From assembly GCA_951230915.1 (NCBI GenBank), contig OX579641.1, positions 3,038,001 through 3,102,000 on the forward strand: a stretch of DNA of 64,000 nt, given 5' to 3'. Position 1 is the first letter of the stretch, and each line of letters starts with the position of its first letter. The notes under the pieces are model-generated. The model did no database searches. It was not told where the DNA came from and saw only the letters and a program-made list of their open reading frames with translations. This document shows, in pieces, positions 22,801 to 35,200 of the stretch. This stretch comes from Antitrichia curtipendula. Its lineage: Eukaryota; Streptophyta; Bryopsida; Hypnales; Leucodontaceae. Position numbers and translations under genes: made by a program.

Positions 22801-23949
22801 ATTACACCTTCACACTAGATGTCTAGATCTTAAACTTTTCTACCTTCATGTGATGTTGTTGAAGTCTGAATGTGCTACTAGTACTAAATAATGCATTTCT
22901 TTTTGTTGTGGTTGTTTCTCCTGTTGCTCTTACTACTGTAGCTCCTTGTGATGCTGTTCCATTAGATGTTTTTTTGGAGGTTGGAAGGGCCGTTTCAGGT
23001 CCATTCTTGACATTGTTTTCCTAGCAATTAAGGAATTGTTGTTGTCAAAAAAACATTTAATGAAAAAAAAACATTTAAAAAAACTGAAATTGAAAAAAAC
23101 AACTAAAAATCAAAATAATGTGGCAGTCTCTCTGCCACATCAGACAACTGCTACAGTGCAATTTTCAGAGTTTGTGAACCTAGAGGAACTCGCAGCCCTC
23201 CATAGGGGCTGAAAAACATCTAATGCTATTGCTATGGCTTTGAATGATGATGCTATTGCTACTAGTGTTTATTTGGCACTCATGCTCCCTTTTTGTCTAT
23301 TGCTGTTGAAGTTGTTGAAACTTTTGTTGATCCCAAGCCAAAGTTGCTTCTAATGCTTCTATTGTTGCTATTGTACCCTAAAGTTGTTATATTGTACACC
23401 TCTTGTTTTGTAAGAGAGGATCATAATTTTGGTTCTTTTCAAGTTAGTATTGTGTATGTATGGTATTTCACGTTCTAACCCTTAACATTCTATATTGTTG
23501 CCATAACTTGCACTAGACTCCATTTACAATGTTTTGTTTGTAATTGTGTTTGTAAACACATTAAATTTGTTCTATTCTATATTGTGAATGATTTGTAATG
23601 TGCACTTGAATTGTTTTATATTTTGCTTGCATTGAATGTGTAATTGTAATTATACTTTGCTTGTAATTGTATTGTTTCATTCAATTTCTGCATTCAATGG
23701 GTGTTCAATTGAAGAATGTGCTTAAGGTGGGATAATTTAGTGTGTATTTAAGAAGTAACTAACTATAACCCCTAAATTGTAGACCAAACTCTCTAAATGG
23801 GAATAGTGCAAAAAAATTGAAGTAAAACAACACATGATATATATTTGTAGCAATTGGGAATTAGAACTAATGTATTCTCCCTTACTACATTAGAAAATTA
23901 TATAATGATAGAAAGATAAATAAACAATAGACAAAAAAATAATATACCC
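22801..23949. other. AT-rich intergenic sequence with one short perfect hairpin
   Basis: No gene seen. At 23118-23140 ATGTGGCAG and CTGCCACAT form a perfect 9-bp stem with a 5-base loop. Several CT-rich low-complexity stretches lie at about 23330-23400. Confidence 0.4.
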
Positions 23950-24680
23950 CTACTAATTACCTAGTGTTTGCATCTGTATCTTTATTTTTTTCACAAACTA
24001 CACCCCTTGATGCTTCTGGAACCCTTGGCAAATTTAGCAATACATTTTATACCAAAAATAGATTGCAAAGGTGATCATCTTGTATTTGATTTGTGGTTGA
24101 TCTTTATTATGTGCCACTATGACATATCATAGTCACTTTCCAAAGTGTTCATAATATGATGCTCGATATTAACATATGCAACTATTTTCAAAACCTTCTA
24201 GCAATCCACAAGAGGTGTCCTCAACCTTTTTGGCACTCAAGACTCAGAGAAGTTCACCTTGCCTAGACAATGACATTTATCGTTAGATCCAACCAATATG
24301 TCTAGATTTTTCTTTGAGCTCTCAATTACTTCCTTGAAATCCACCCCCTCCAAGTGAGGCAATTGTATCTGCTCCTAGTAGTTGATTCAAAGCGTCTATT
24401 ATTTTCTTTGGGTCCCTACTTCACATGGTTGCTCATAGTTTAAGTTCTATTTTGGAAGGTTTGATGTTTGATGCATTTTTTAACAAGTACACTTGATACT
24501 TTTTCATCTGCATGAATATGGGGATGTTTTCATCACATGTAGCCTTAAACAAATCATTCCTATGATTTCCATACTACTACAACCACTTGTTATACATCAT
24601 CTTTAGTAGGTTTCATGATAGCATATTAGACCCTACATCTAGTGATTTCTTTTGCCAAACAAATGAAACAATATCATTAA
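23950..24680 (-). pseudogene. Possible heavily decayed coding region, unassigned
   Basis: On the minus strand a frame with protein-like composition runs in pieces through about 24620-24240, for example FKATCDENIPIFMQMKKYQV, DPKKIIDALNQLLGADTIAS and LGGGGFQGSN, interrupted by many stops. Surrounding intergenic DNA does not show such runs. I do not recognise the family. It could be an old transposable-element protein. Position and strand are approximate. Confidence 0.3.
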
Positions 24681-24689
24681 ATAAAATTA

Positions 24690-25180
24690 TGTTAACAAAA
24701 TAAATAAATAAATTGAGGATCAAATTGAAAAGGCCCACAATTCTTTATCATTTGTATGAGTCCACTCCACTACGGGATTTGAAAGTGTTAAAATGAAAAC
24801 CATAGATATAGATTGTTGATGGCATTGTCAAGTAGAGAGAATATTGCTTTGGAAACATAACATTCAATAGTAGTTAGAAAGGCTTCCTTCCTCCAAATAG
24901 AATAATGTGGAATATTCTATATCTTTTCATCTTTCAGATGAAATTGTGTGGAATATTCTATATCTCAATTAGTAACTACAAGGCCACACATCACAAAGCG
25001 TCAAAAAACATAATACATTTCAACTATCGTTGTGGTCACAATTATACACTAGTAGGGTCAATAGTAAAATAAGTTTCTAAACTTGTAAATGAAACTTAAA
25101 AAAAAAACATTCAATTAATTGAGAAAAATAAATTCAATAACACAATCACCATACTTTACTTCCACAACCATTCATGGTGT
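24690..25180. other. AT-rich intergenic sequence, nothing seen
   Basis: No coding or repeat structure is supported apart from a short duplicated 'gtggaatattctatatct' string at about 24910-24965. Confidence 0.4.
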
Positions 25181-25189
25181 GTGTTTCAA

Positions 25190-26060
25190 ATATTGAATTC
25201 AAGTTCCTTATATAAAGTGGTAGGAGGTGAAACAACTCATGTGGAATATGTAAATTAGAGTTAGTAGGAGCTCTTGAACCGCTCATAGTTAATTCAAAAG
25301 TAAGAATTGTATTTGAAGTAGAATTTTAGACGCCATTTATACATAGTAAAATAACTTTTTTCAATAATTTTTTAACTAAAAATATTGAAAAATCAAGTTA
25401 AATTTTTTATTCAAAAATTCGTTTAAGATTAGGAACTTTCAATCAAAATTTATGGACAAATTTCAAAGACGAATTAGAAAGGATATTTATTTGACATTTT
25501 CAAACATCCTCTTTGAATTTTGTCTTTAATTTTTGATTGGATGCTTGAAATCTCAAAAAAAGAAGTTAGAAATGAAATTTAGCTTGATTTTCCAATTTTT
25601 CTAAATTCAAAGTTTTTTGATAAAAAATATGTATTAAGCCTAAATGAAGTCTAAAATTATACTTCAAGCATAATGTTTACATCTTGACAAATGAGTGGTC
25701 AAGCTCTCATCTTTGAATTATCCTATAACCTTTGAGTGTTCATGATAGACAATGAATTTCAATTTTAAAATGACGTCTCCACCCTCCATTTCTACAAATG
25801 TCAATGAAACAATCCCTTCATTTTACCATCAAAATTTGTTTTCAATGGTAGATGGTTAAATGACATTGATAATTGATTCAATGGATTCTTTGGAATTTTT
25901 GCAAACCACCTTTTTTTACAATTATTTGTTGATGTGTTTGTTTGATCCTAAAAGTAGCAAAAAAAAATGAAATATACAATAAATGTACTACCACTATCTT
26001 GGTACTAAAGCTTACATTAATGATGGGTGGATGAACTTTGTTGATGAAAACTCCAAAGAG
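25190..26060. repeat. Palindromic dispersed repeat family, copy A
   Basis: It shares with 43250-44090 a long ordered set of strings: 'ggtaggagg', 'ggaatatgtaaattagagttagtaggagctc', 'ctcatagtta', 'gaattttagac', 'caagttaaattt', 'cattttcaaacatcctcttt', 'acatctccacc' and 'aagcttacattaatgat'. The first ~600 bp is itself an imperfect palindrome, its right half matching the inverted left half. There is no reading frame inside, so it looks like a non-autonomous foldback element. Confidence 0.65.
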
Positions 26061-28055
26061 GAAAAGGTAGCCTTTTTTATTGCTATTGAATGTTATGAAC
26101 TATGAGTTTCTAGCCACAACTACAACTAACTCAATATAAGTAGTAAGATGTAAAATTTCAAATAAAATAATGGAATTGTTTAGTATATAAAATGATATAC
26201 CATATAAAATATATGCAACTTTATATATATGACTTTGTATTTAATATGTATAAATACTATATATTAATACTTGTATAATATATATAAGTCAAATATATCC
26301 ATAGTCATGTATACTATGTGTGAGTATTGTGAATCCGTATAAAAATTCTTGAAATCATAGTCAATTATTCAATATTCAAATAAGCACTATACCACAAAAC
26401 TCTCCAAATCAAACATATTTTGTCTTTTGAAAAGCTAACACAATATGAGAGTTTTTCACTGCATCAACAAAAAAAAAACCTTAGAGTTGGCTAGTAGAGA
26501 GTGTATGGGACCCTAAACTATTTTGCCTTCCAAGCAATGGTTTCCTATCAAATTTTTAGTCAAATTTAGGTTAAATGACCTTAATTGAAAAGAAAACCAC
26601 ACCCCTAAACCACCCAAATATGCATCCTAGCATCCCCAATATCATCCTAATCCATATTCTATAAAGTTAAGGTAACCTTACATGCCTAAATCTCCTTAAA
26701 ATTCACAATTATGGCCTCAAATGAACTAAATTGGACTCTCAAAATTAATTCCAACACAACTACCGACGCCACAACACCCAATCTCTTTATACCAAATAAT
26801 TCAATTGACATCCTAAGTATTAGTATAATAAGTTTGTTCCAAGGAAGGCTTGTCAATGGGAATTTTATATCAATAAATAAATGATATTTGGTTCCTAATT
26901 CTAATTAGAAATCAATTTTCAACTCAATTGCTTAAGATATACATCACATTCAATTACATCACACAAGCACATATACACATTCATTCTACTGATATTTTTT
27001 ATTACTTCCGATTTGGTGTGTATATCACCTTTAAATTTTATAGATTTGTCATACAATACTAATACTTCATCAGGTTTTATCTATCGTCATCACAGACATA
27101 ACTTCTCAATTAATTCTCTTCATCTTCCTCATTCACACACACAAATTAATCTCCTTCTACACTTCACTTCTCTAAACATTTTCCAATTTGATCACACCTT
27201 AGTGCAACTCATAATCTTTAATTTTTAGTTTCTCCCAACTAGGAGACATCTACAAACTTTTCACTTAATTACACTTAAACAACCTATATCATCTTCATGA
27301 TTCTACAAGTACATTCACTCTATATACACACCAAACAACCAACTTGGAACATTCAAACAAGAAAACTACACAACTTGATTAGTTGGGACTTACATTGGCC
27401 TTTTTCGACAGTAGGTAAAGAAAAATGGAATCAAAACCAGTCTAATAGGAAAGACTAAAGCAAAGGTTACAAAATTGAGAAAGACGGCTAACTACCAACA
27501 ACTACCCAAATTGGAATCACATTACTAACATTCATCTTACCAATATTGACAAAATTAACATATTGCCAATTATGATTACAATTCCACCTACTTACCCCTT
27601 TTTGACTCATCTAATTAGATAAACACTTAACCTAATCCAACTTGGCAATTGACTTGACTGCATTCTTCCTTTATTCCATTAGTTTCCAATCAAAAGACCT
27701 AGATGGACAACCAAAAAGACTCTAATTTGGATCAAAACAGCTCATCCAAATGGCCCACTTGGACTAAAACTTAACCAACAAATTGTCAAAATACTACAAA
27801 ACATTCAAAAATTCAACCCAAAAATTGCAAAATTAACAATCCGACTAAGAGATCTACACATCCACATGCATAATTTCATGATCATCCATAATTTACCATA
27901 CCATTACTAACATTTCACTTGCAAATTGCAACCACCAATGAGACAATATTTGACCCTATTCCTGCAATGTTGAACCCTAAGACTTGGAGGCACTTTTGAA
28001 GTTCTGGGCAATTTTTCAATGAATAACTTCATTGTTTCATCTTTTTTTTTTACCA
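26060..28055. other. AT-rich intergenic sequence, no gene seen
   Basis: Composition is biased: 26560-27900 is C- and A-rich on the plus strand, with many 'ccaactt', 'aatt' and 'catc' strings, but contains no credible exon. Short ATATA-rich stretches occur around 26180-26290. Confidence 0.4.
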
Positions 28056-28198
28056 TAAGGTGAAGACACCCTAAATTGTCCTTGCATCCAATTCCATCAC
28101 TATGTATCAAGGGTACATATTTTTGTAGTAAGAATGTATTTTGTTGGTACATGGTGATGGAATTGGATACATGGATGGTTTAGGGTGTTTCCACCTTA
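28056..28198. repeat. 143-bp nearly perfect hairpin element
   Basis: The left arm (from 28056: TAAGGTGAAGACACCCTAAA) and the inverted right arm (TAAGGTGGAAACACCCTAAA) pair over about 57 bases with a few mismatches, including TCCAATTCCATCAC in both. The loop is short. The TAAGGTG...ACACCC terminus resembles the right end of the element at 45384-45628. It is small and arm-dominated, like a MITE or a hairpin-RNA precursor. Confidence 0.7.
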
Positions 28199-28717
28199 CA
28201 TGAGTCTCATATATACAATTAATCCTTAAACGCATGGCTAGTGACCTTGGAAATCATCTTCTTTGGTTCTATATGGCATCATTTACTTTAAAAAAAACAA
28301 AAAGTGCTCATTGGAGGTCAAACTACTATTTATAATCTACCCTTTTTGCACAAAATTCAATGATGATTAATTGCACTTTTGTCCTACATAGAAAGATTTT
28401 TTGTCATTCATTGGCCAGAAAATGTCTCTAGCATCATTTAAGGGTTAATTAATCCTATAATCATGGTGCATCAACTACTAAGACTCCTATGTCATGGCTT
28501 AATTGTTTAAGCAATTCTTCTTCTTTGTTATTTGTTTTGTATGGTTATGAACTACCTCCTTTGTAAACCACCGCTAGGAAATTTTCCGTTTATATTTTGG
28601 GTGGCTTCTATGCTACAACCAAGGTTTCCTTACAAGTTTTTGCCCGCGTAAACGGGCATTTTGCTTTTTTCATCCAAAAATGATATGTTGATAATTTCCC
28701 AGCGATCGTTTACGCCT

Positions 28718-28812
28718 GGGCAATGCCCCTTGTCATTGGGTATTTTGCAGAAAAAAGGGCCTCCTTGTTGGCCCTTTTTTTTGCAAAATACCCTCCTCCT
28801 TGGGCATTGCCC
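28718..28812. repeat. 95-bp hairpin element
   Basis: GGGCAATGCCC (28718) and GGGCATTGCCC (to 28812) bracket inverted copies of GGGTATTTTGCA and AAAAAAGGGCC around a short central loop near 28785. The stem is about 43 bases with mismatches at 'cttgtcatt'/'aaggagga'. It lies at the left edge of the GC-rich island. Confidence 0.7.
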
Positions 28813-29139
28813 TATACACACTACGTTAAGATCAGGGGGTGGTACTCGGCTCATATCGAGCTCAATTAGTTTACAAAATCGCGAGATTGCCGATTATGCT
28901 ACAGGCAGCTCATGGTGCATTCTGCCACGTTAGCGGCTACCGTAGCTCTGCTTGCGTGACAGAATGCGCCATAACTGCCCGCTTTTTCGTACAGCCCATG
29001 TCCCATGATGTGACCAAATCACACAACATGGCGGCAAGGCATGTACAAAACAACACAATGGGCAACGATTTTAAGGGACAAACTAGAGAGGAAAAAGCAA
29101 CAATCCTACGCATGAAAGTGAAGAAAGTTTCTCCAGTTG

Positions 29140-29870
29140 GGACCTACGAGTTGCCGGCTGCTAGCTCCCTATCGAATTCGGGATCTCCGCCCTCCACACT
29201 TTTCCGCCTCAGCTTCCCAGTCTTGCTCGTGATCCTCTGTGTCCTGGCCCCTTCCGCCATACGCCGGACTTCGCCTTGACTAATGTGCTGTTTTCTTGAC
29301 CGTGGCGTGATTCTACTTGCGCTGGCATGGTGGCTTTTTGACCCTCGGTGACCTTCTGCTCCGGAATTCAACAGTTACCCTTTAAGCTAGCTCACTCCGA
29401 GGCCTCGGTCCTAGCTCGCCTAGAGAATTCGGCCTCTAGGGCCCAATCTCGCATATGCTGAGCTTGGAATTCTCACTCTCTGGTCGTGAAGGTGCCTCGT
29501 TGTCACCCTCGTCCGGCCCTGATCGATCGATCTCCCAGCTAGCCCTGGGCTTCGACCGCGCGCGCTTCATGTCTTCTAGAACTGCGGCGTGGCGGTACTA
29601 CCTTGAGTTTCCCTAGCCGTGGGTGCCGGGAATCTCCTGGCTCCGTTGCTGCTGTTGTCTTGCTCATCGTTGCTGTTTGAGAATTCGTCCCCGCCCAGCT
29701 CAGCTCGCTGTAGAAGGTTCCCTCAATGCTCGTGTCAAAGCTATGCCCGGGGCTATCCCACTGGATCGAGTTGCAAGCAGCAATTTCTGGAATTGTAGCA
29801 TTTTGAGTGCATCTGCCAGAGAAGTAACGGGCATTTTCAAACCATGTCGATCGCCAGTTGCTCAATCAAT
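29140..29870. other. GC-rich island, origin unknown
   Basis: The block stands out sharply from the AT-rich surroundings and carries five GAATTC sites within about 510 bp (29174, 29364, 29425, 29467, 29681) and a GATCGATCGATC string near 29521. Overlapping open frames exist on both strands (for example 29623-29949 plus and 29539-29865 minus). That is expected by chance in GC-rich DNA, and none resembles a known protein. Possible origins are a promoter/CpG-type block, an LTR fragment or a transferred piece. I cannot choose between them. Confidence 0.35.
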
Positions 29871-29949
29871 CATCAATCAATGGATGATTGTTGATTTTCG
29901 GCCAGTTTCTACAAGTGAAAATTGCAATCATTTTGCGCCAGTTTTGTAA

Positions 29950-30629
29950 GAGTTGCAGGACGGACTCCCTTGCATCAATTTCGAGACTACCTGAAAACAG
30001 AATAAATCCGTTTCACTGGCTCCGTTTTCCAATTTCTAGTACAGTAATAAAAATAACGGTTTGCAAATTGTTTCAGTCTACGTATTTGTACTCACAGTAA
30101 TAAAAATAACGGAACAGAGTACCGGTATTTTGAGACATACCGTATCCAGATAGCAGCTTCGGCTTTAATTATCCCTAGAAGGGCCTGAAAGTCCTTTGCG
30201 GTTGCATAGTATATTATGAATTTTTTGGTATTTGATCAGAAAAACAAACCAAATACTTTTCAGGACAAAGTAAATTAATGATCATGATGGTACATATTAA
30301 TTAACAATGTATCACGATTCATATATTAAATCGCAATTGAAAAGAGATAAGGCTAAATATGGGTCGTATAGAGGGACCTCAAGGGCCTTTTAAGGGTTAA
30401 TTAAAAAAAAGATTCCAAATTATTTTGCTAATTCTAGGACCAGACAACCAAATCTACAATTAAACTAAAGATGGTTAGTTGAAAATTCAACAACAATCCA
30501 TTGAGACAACTACCAATCTATCATTTGTCTATCTACCAACAAAAAACAAATTTGATGGCAAAACAATAGAATTACTTCATTAATATTATGTAAGCACAAA
30601 AGAGGGAGAGATTGTTTTTATAATGAAAT
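29950..30629. other. Intergenic sequence, no gene seen
   Basis: Transition from the GC-rich island back to AT-rich sequence. 'acagtaataaaaataacgg' is present twice (about 30040 and 30090). No coding exon recognised. Confidence 0.4.
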
Positions 30630-31200
30630 CTATTATTTGTCATGAATTCTCAAAGGTTATGGAATTATTTGAAGATGAGAGATTAACCACTCAATGTCAA
30701 AATGTACTAATGTAGATATTGTGTTCAAAGTAGAATTTTAGACCTCATTTGGGCAGAGTAGAATAAATTTTTATAAAACCTTTAATTCAGAAAAAAATTG
30801 GATATCAAGCTAACTTTTATATTCAAAAACTTGTTTGTGATCTTGAGTTTTCAATAAAAAGTTATGAACAAAATTCAAAGAAGATGTTTAAAATGTCCAA
30901 AAAAATGTCACTTCCAATTGTTCCAAACCCTCTATAAACTTTGTCCATAGCTTTAATTGGAGGCTCAAAATCTCAAACATATTTTTTAAGATGAAATTTA
31001 GCTTTATTTTTCACATTATTATAGCTCCAAGGTTTTTGAAAAATGTTATTCTACTATGTACCTAAATAATGTCTGAAATTCTTCTTTGAAAACAATTCTT
31101 GATTTAACTATGAGCGGTTCAACCTTCACTAATCCTAATTTGCATATCTTACATGGATTGTTGTACCTACTACTACTCCAAATTCTCCAATTGCATAAAG
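30630..31200. repeat. Palindromic dispersed repeat family, copy B
   Basis: The left part ('ctcaaaggttatgga', 'gatgagag.ttaaccactca', 'gtagaattttagacctcattt') matches the inverted right part of copy A (25190). The right part (about 31100-31170, 'ctatgagcggttcaa', 'ctaatttgcatat', 'acatggattgttgta') matches the inverted left part of the other copies. No coding content. Confidence 0.6.
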
Positions 31201-31329
31201 AGTCACTTATCTTCTCACTTTTATAAACACAAATGAAGTGACTTTTGAAGTTATATGAGATAGTTGATGAATATTTATGACAAATTTTGTTAAAATGGTG
31301 GTATTCTATGTGCCATTTCAAACCACCCG

Positions 31330-32290
31330 ATTTGAGTTGTAAAGGTGATATCTAGTACAATTATAGATTTCAAAAATCTAAGAGTGGTATAAATTTTAGA
31401 CCGTGCAATCTAAATTGTGAAAGTGGCATCTATGACAGATGTAGATTTTATACGTCTAGGAATTGTAAAGATTTTAGACATCTAGGACTGTTGTACATTT
31501 CAGGACGCTTGATCTGAACTGTAAAAATTGCCAAAGTTAAGAAATTTTGCCATTTTAATGAAATTGCCTATATTTTGGGCTCTTGAAATTTAATATCAGA
31601 TTTTTTAAAATTATACTTTAAAGCTCAAAAGCTTAATTTTATAGTTTAATTAATATTCAGCACCAAAGTGCCCAAGCTGCCATCAGGGTACTGCAATTGA
31701 AAAGAACACGTAGAAGGTTATTCGCACATGAATAGAACAGAAGGTTTCCATTATCGACCCACTGCTTTTTTTGCTCAGACACGGTCCAGGAAATTTGAAT
31801 TTGAAATGAAAAAAGTTATTGGACTGCATATGTTGGCTATTGACCTAAGTATTTATGTTCATTGATGCTCTACCTTAATTGTTAATTGCCCGCACAGAAC
31901 ATTATTTTGTGGAAACTGAGATTCTATATTAAAATCTGAATTTGATTTTGAGCTTCTAGATTGAGGAGCACCAGAAGCTGCATTAATATTGAGAATCGAA
32001 GGAAGCAAGGAGATCAATCGACTCCTGCAAAAGCTGGAGTTTGGAATTTACAATATACATTGCAATCACATCCATAATTACATGAAGAGGGAACTTGATT
32101 ATTCTCCGGTTCGTCAGGATCGCAATCTAATTGAAATCCTAACGATCAAAGCCAGGTCTGATTACGCCTAAACACATTGGCTTCAGAGAATTCAAACTAT
32201 ACATACAGGCCAAAATTAGCTCATCTTTATTTTAGTGACTGTACCGTACACTCGAGCTTTGAGTCGGTGCTTTCAGTTGCATGTCATGAA
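31330..32290. other. Intergenic sequence 3' of the oxidoreductase gene
   Basis: No independent gene is supported. Polyadenylation of the minus-strand oxidoreductase would fall in this stretch. Imperfect direct repeats of 'taaaggtg/agtggc..tctag/tat...tagat' occur at about 31340-31520. Confidence 0.4.
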
Positions 32291-32299
32291 TGTCGTCTT

Positions 32300-35200
32300 T
32301 CACATGACCACGACGATTTTCCCTGTGGCGTGTCCTTCGATGCTTCGGGCCCATGCGTCTTTGGCTTTGGCCAGGGAGAACGTCGAGTCCACCACCACTT
32401 TCAACTTGTCTTCTGCCACCAAGTCGGTGACCGTCTGCAAGATGGTCGTGTTCTTGGCATCCAGGACGAACGGCAGGAAGCTCTGTTTCGAGAGCGTGAT
32501 TTTATTGTACCAGTTCCGAAGCACGGTCTTCAAAGTGGGGGTCATGTCGATGACCTTGCCTCGCTTCGTCAGCTGGGATTTGAAGGCTTCCAGGGGTTGG
32601 TAGGGGGCCAAATGCACCACCACGTCGTATTTCTTCCCCGACGGGCTCTTGTAGTTGGCTCCGTCGTGGCTCTTGTAGTCCAACACTTCGTCTGCTCCTA
32701 AGCTTCGGACAAGCTCCATGTTGCGGGCTCCACAGGTGGCTGTCACGAAACAACCGGCTAGCTTTGCTATCTGCTCACAAGAGGGGTGGAAAGTAAGGTC
32801 ACACTTCATCAACTCATCAAAACCTGCACACTGAGTCTACTTTGAATTTAACCCCTAAGGGCCCAAGGCCTTTTTTTCTGCCCAAAAACAATCAAAACTG
32901 CCATTTCTATAGCAAAGAGTAAAAAAATTTGAAAAATGTTTTTTGTTCACATCTAACCGTAGGATCTTACACTTAACTAGTATAAAAATGTGTGAAATTT
33001 CTTTTAGAATTTTTGACCGCACAGATTGCAAGATATCTGCATTTAAAGTGAAAAAAACAAGTTTTTCAACACATTCCAGCCTTCCAGGACTAGATTTTTT
33101 GACATCAAACATTTTTTAACTTAAAATTTTTGCACTACAGCTGTACAGCATTTTGAGCTTTAAATCTTTATAATAGAGAATTGAGTTGAGAGTCTAGGAA
33201 AAAGAAATTTCAAAAAAACTTAATTATCATTCTTAAGAAAATTGTTAAGTAGAAGTAAGTACAAGATAGAAGGAAAATCTAAAATATTCATATATTTTAG
33301 ATGAAGTTAAAATGCACTAATTCCAATGGCGGGTTTATTCTAACATGTAAACTAAACCATGCAAAAAAGAAAAAATTGAAAAATTTGAAAAATGGCTTTC
33401 AAGAATGAATCCTAGAAGTTATTTTTTTCAAAAAGATGCTCTAATTGCCCGAAAAACAAGAATGTCCATAACTTTCTCATAACAAATTCAAATGAAATGA
33501 ATCAAAGACTTACAGATAGAAAAACATATATTCTATGAAAAAAAAAATATTAAAAAAGAAAATTCAAATTTTTGCAAATTTTTTTTGCTGCCTAGACTGC
33601 CCCCCGTCCCCTGTTTTGAGCTTATTGGGTCATAACTGTTGTTCCCGGGCACCAATTGTGAAAAAATTATATTCCCACAAAGCTTATCAATTTTTCTGTC
33701 TTCAAAATTTTTTTTCAAAAGATCACAACAAAAATTCAGCCCGTAGGTACATGCCCCAAATCCCATTTGTCCCCCGAAGGGACAATGGTCTTTTAGGGGT
33801 TAATTATGTAAGTTAATTATTTAGACAGTGACACCTCTCTTTCAAGGGGGCATTCATCCAGAATTTGTTGGATCCATGAATAATCAAAAGGTCAAGTAAA
33901 CTAAGAAACTACGAAATTCAAATTTCAGGGCACTGACTCGTACGTGTGCTTTGGATTGGAATTTTAGAATGTATGTGCGGTTGTTTGAACTTGGTTACCT
34001 GGGTCCAGAAGAGGCCGACCCCTCCGGAAGCGGCGGTGATGAGAATGTTAAGTTTCGGGCCTGATCCATCGAGCTTGAGCCCAACCAGTTGGATGGCACT
34101 TTGGAGTGCCGTCACGGCAGCAACTGGCAGAGATGCAGCCTCCACAGGTGTAACATTGTCTGGTCTCTTCACCGTGGACGTCACGGGAGCCAGAGCATAC
34201 TCTGCAAATCCACCTCCTCTCTACACGGGCCAACCAGTGATTGTGTGCTTGTTACAATTTCATCCCAATCCACATACAGCCTAAAACTTGAACGTTTCAG
34301 ATTTCTCTGAAAGATGTTAAAATTAATTTCTACCAAATGCTTACAATTCTTAAGAGTTTCTTGTATGCTCGTTCATGCAGCTTGCACTTCAGGGCAGCAC
34401 TGAATGAATGCTGATGAAAACAGAGGAGGTGAAGTTGGACTATAGCAGAACTCAAATTAAGTCTACGGTACTATTATCTCCTTGGAGACTGCAATAATCG
34501 GATTCTTACCAGTAAATCTATCCAACTGAGGACCTTGTCACCAGGTGCAAAGCCCACCACCCCTGGTCCGATGCTGACCACCTCGCCGCTAATATCAGTG
34601 CCTGCACCTCCCCCATAAACCATTAACATCTTTGCAGACTCAGTGGCAAATTACCCAATATATATCCTCGCAGTTTTGTTCAGTCTTCCATGAGACTCAG
34701 TTGATCGAACTGCAGGTAACTCACATCTTCTGCGAGTCAACTAGCAGTTTATGATCCATCTAGTATGTATGCAGCTACTAGCTAGCTTGAAGGAAATCCG
34801 TCTAACCTGGAATGTGAGGGAATTTGCGAGGGAGGATGGGCTTGAGCAATCCATCCTGGATCCTGCAGTCGACGATGTTCACGCTGGTGGCTTCCACTTT
34901 CACCAGCATGTCGCCCTCCTTGGGAATTGGCAAGGGCACATCGACATACTGCACGTTGATCAGCGACCACAGCATGAGCACCAAAACCAACTACTGTCTA
35001 CTAAACGATTCATTTTTCCGGATCCAGCGAAGTGTACGAGACCGGGATGCAGAAGTAAAGAAATTGCAAATCAAGACGCCTTTCTCTCCCAGTCACAAAC
35101 AATGACAGCAATTACTAGAGAGCTAACTGGACTGTAATTTATTCGCTCTCTCCATTCCACCCTCCTCTCAAACAAATTAAGTCGATCACGAACTGGGCTT

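Noticed and set aside
29140..29870. Real gene in the GC-rich island
   Set aside because: Open frames exist on both strands in several frames, as expected from composition. None shows a recognisable domain, a start context with splice sites, or bias for one strand.
32177..32701. 174-codon plus-strand open frame opposite the oxidoreductase last exon
   Set aside because: It is antisense to a clearly conserved exon of the minus-strand gene, resembles no protein, and is expected from the GC-rich third positions of that exon.
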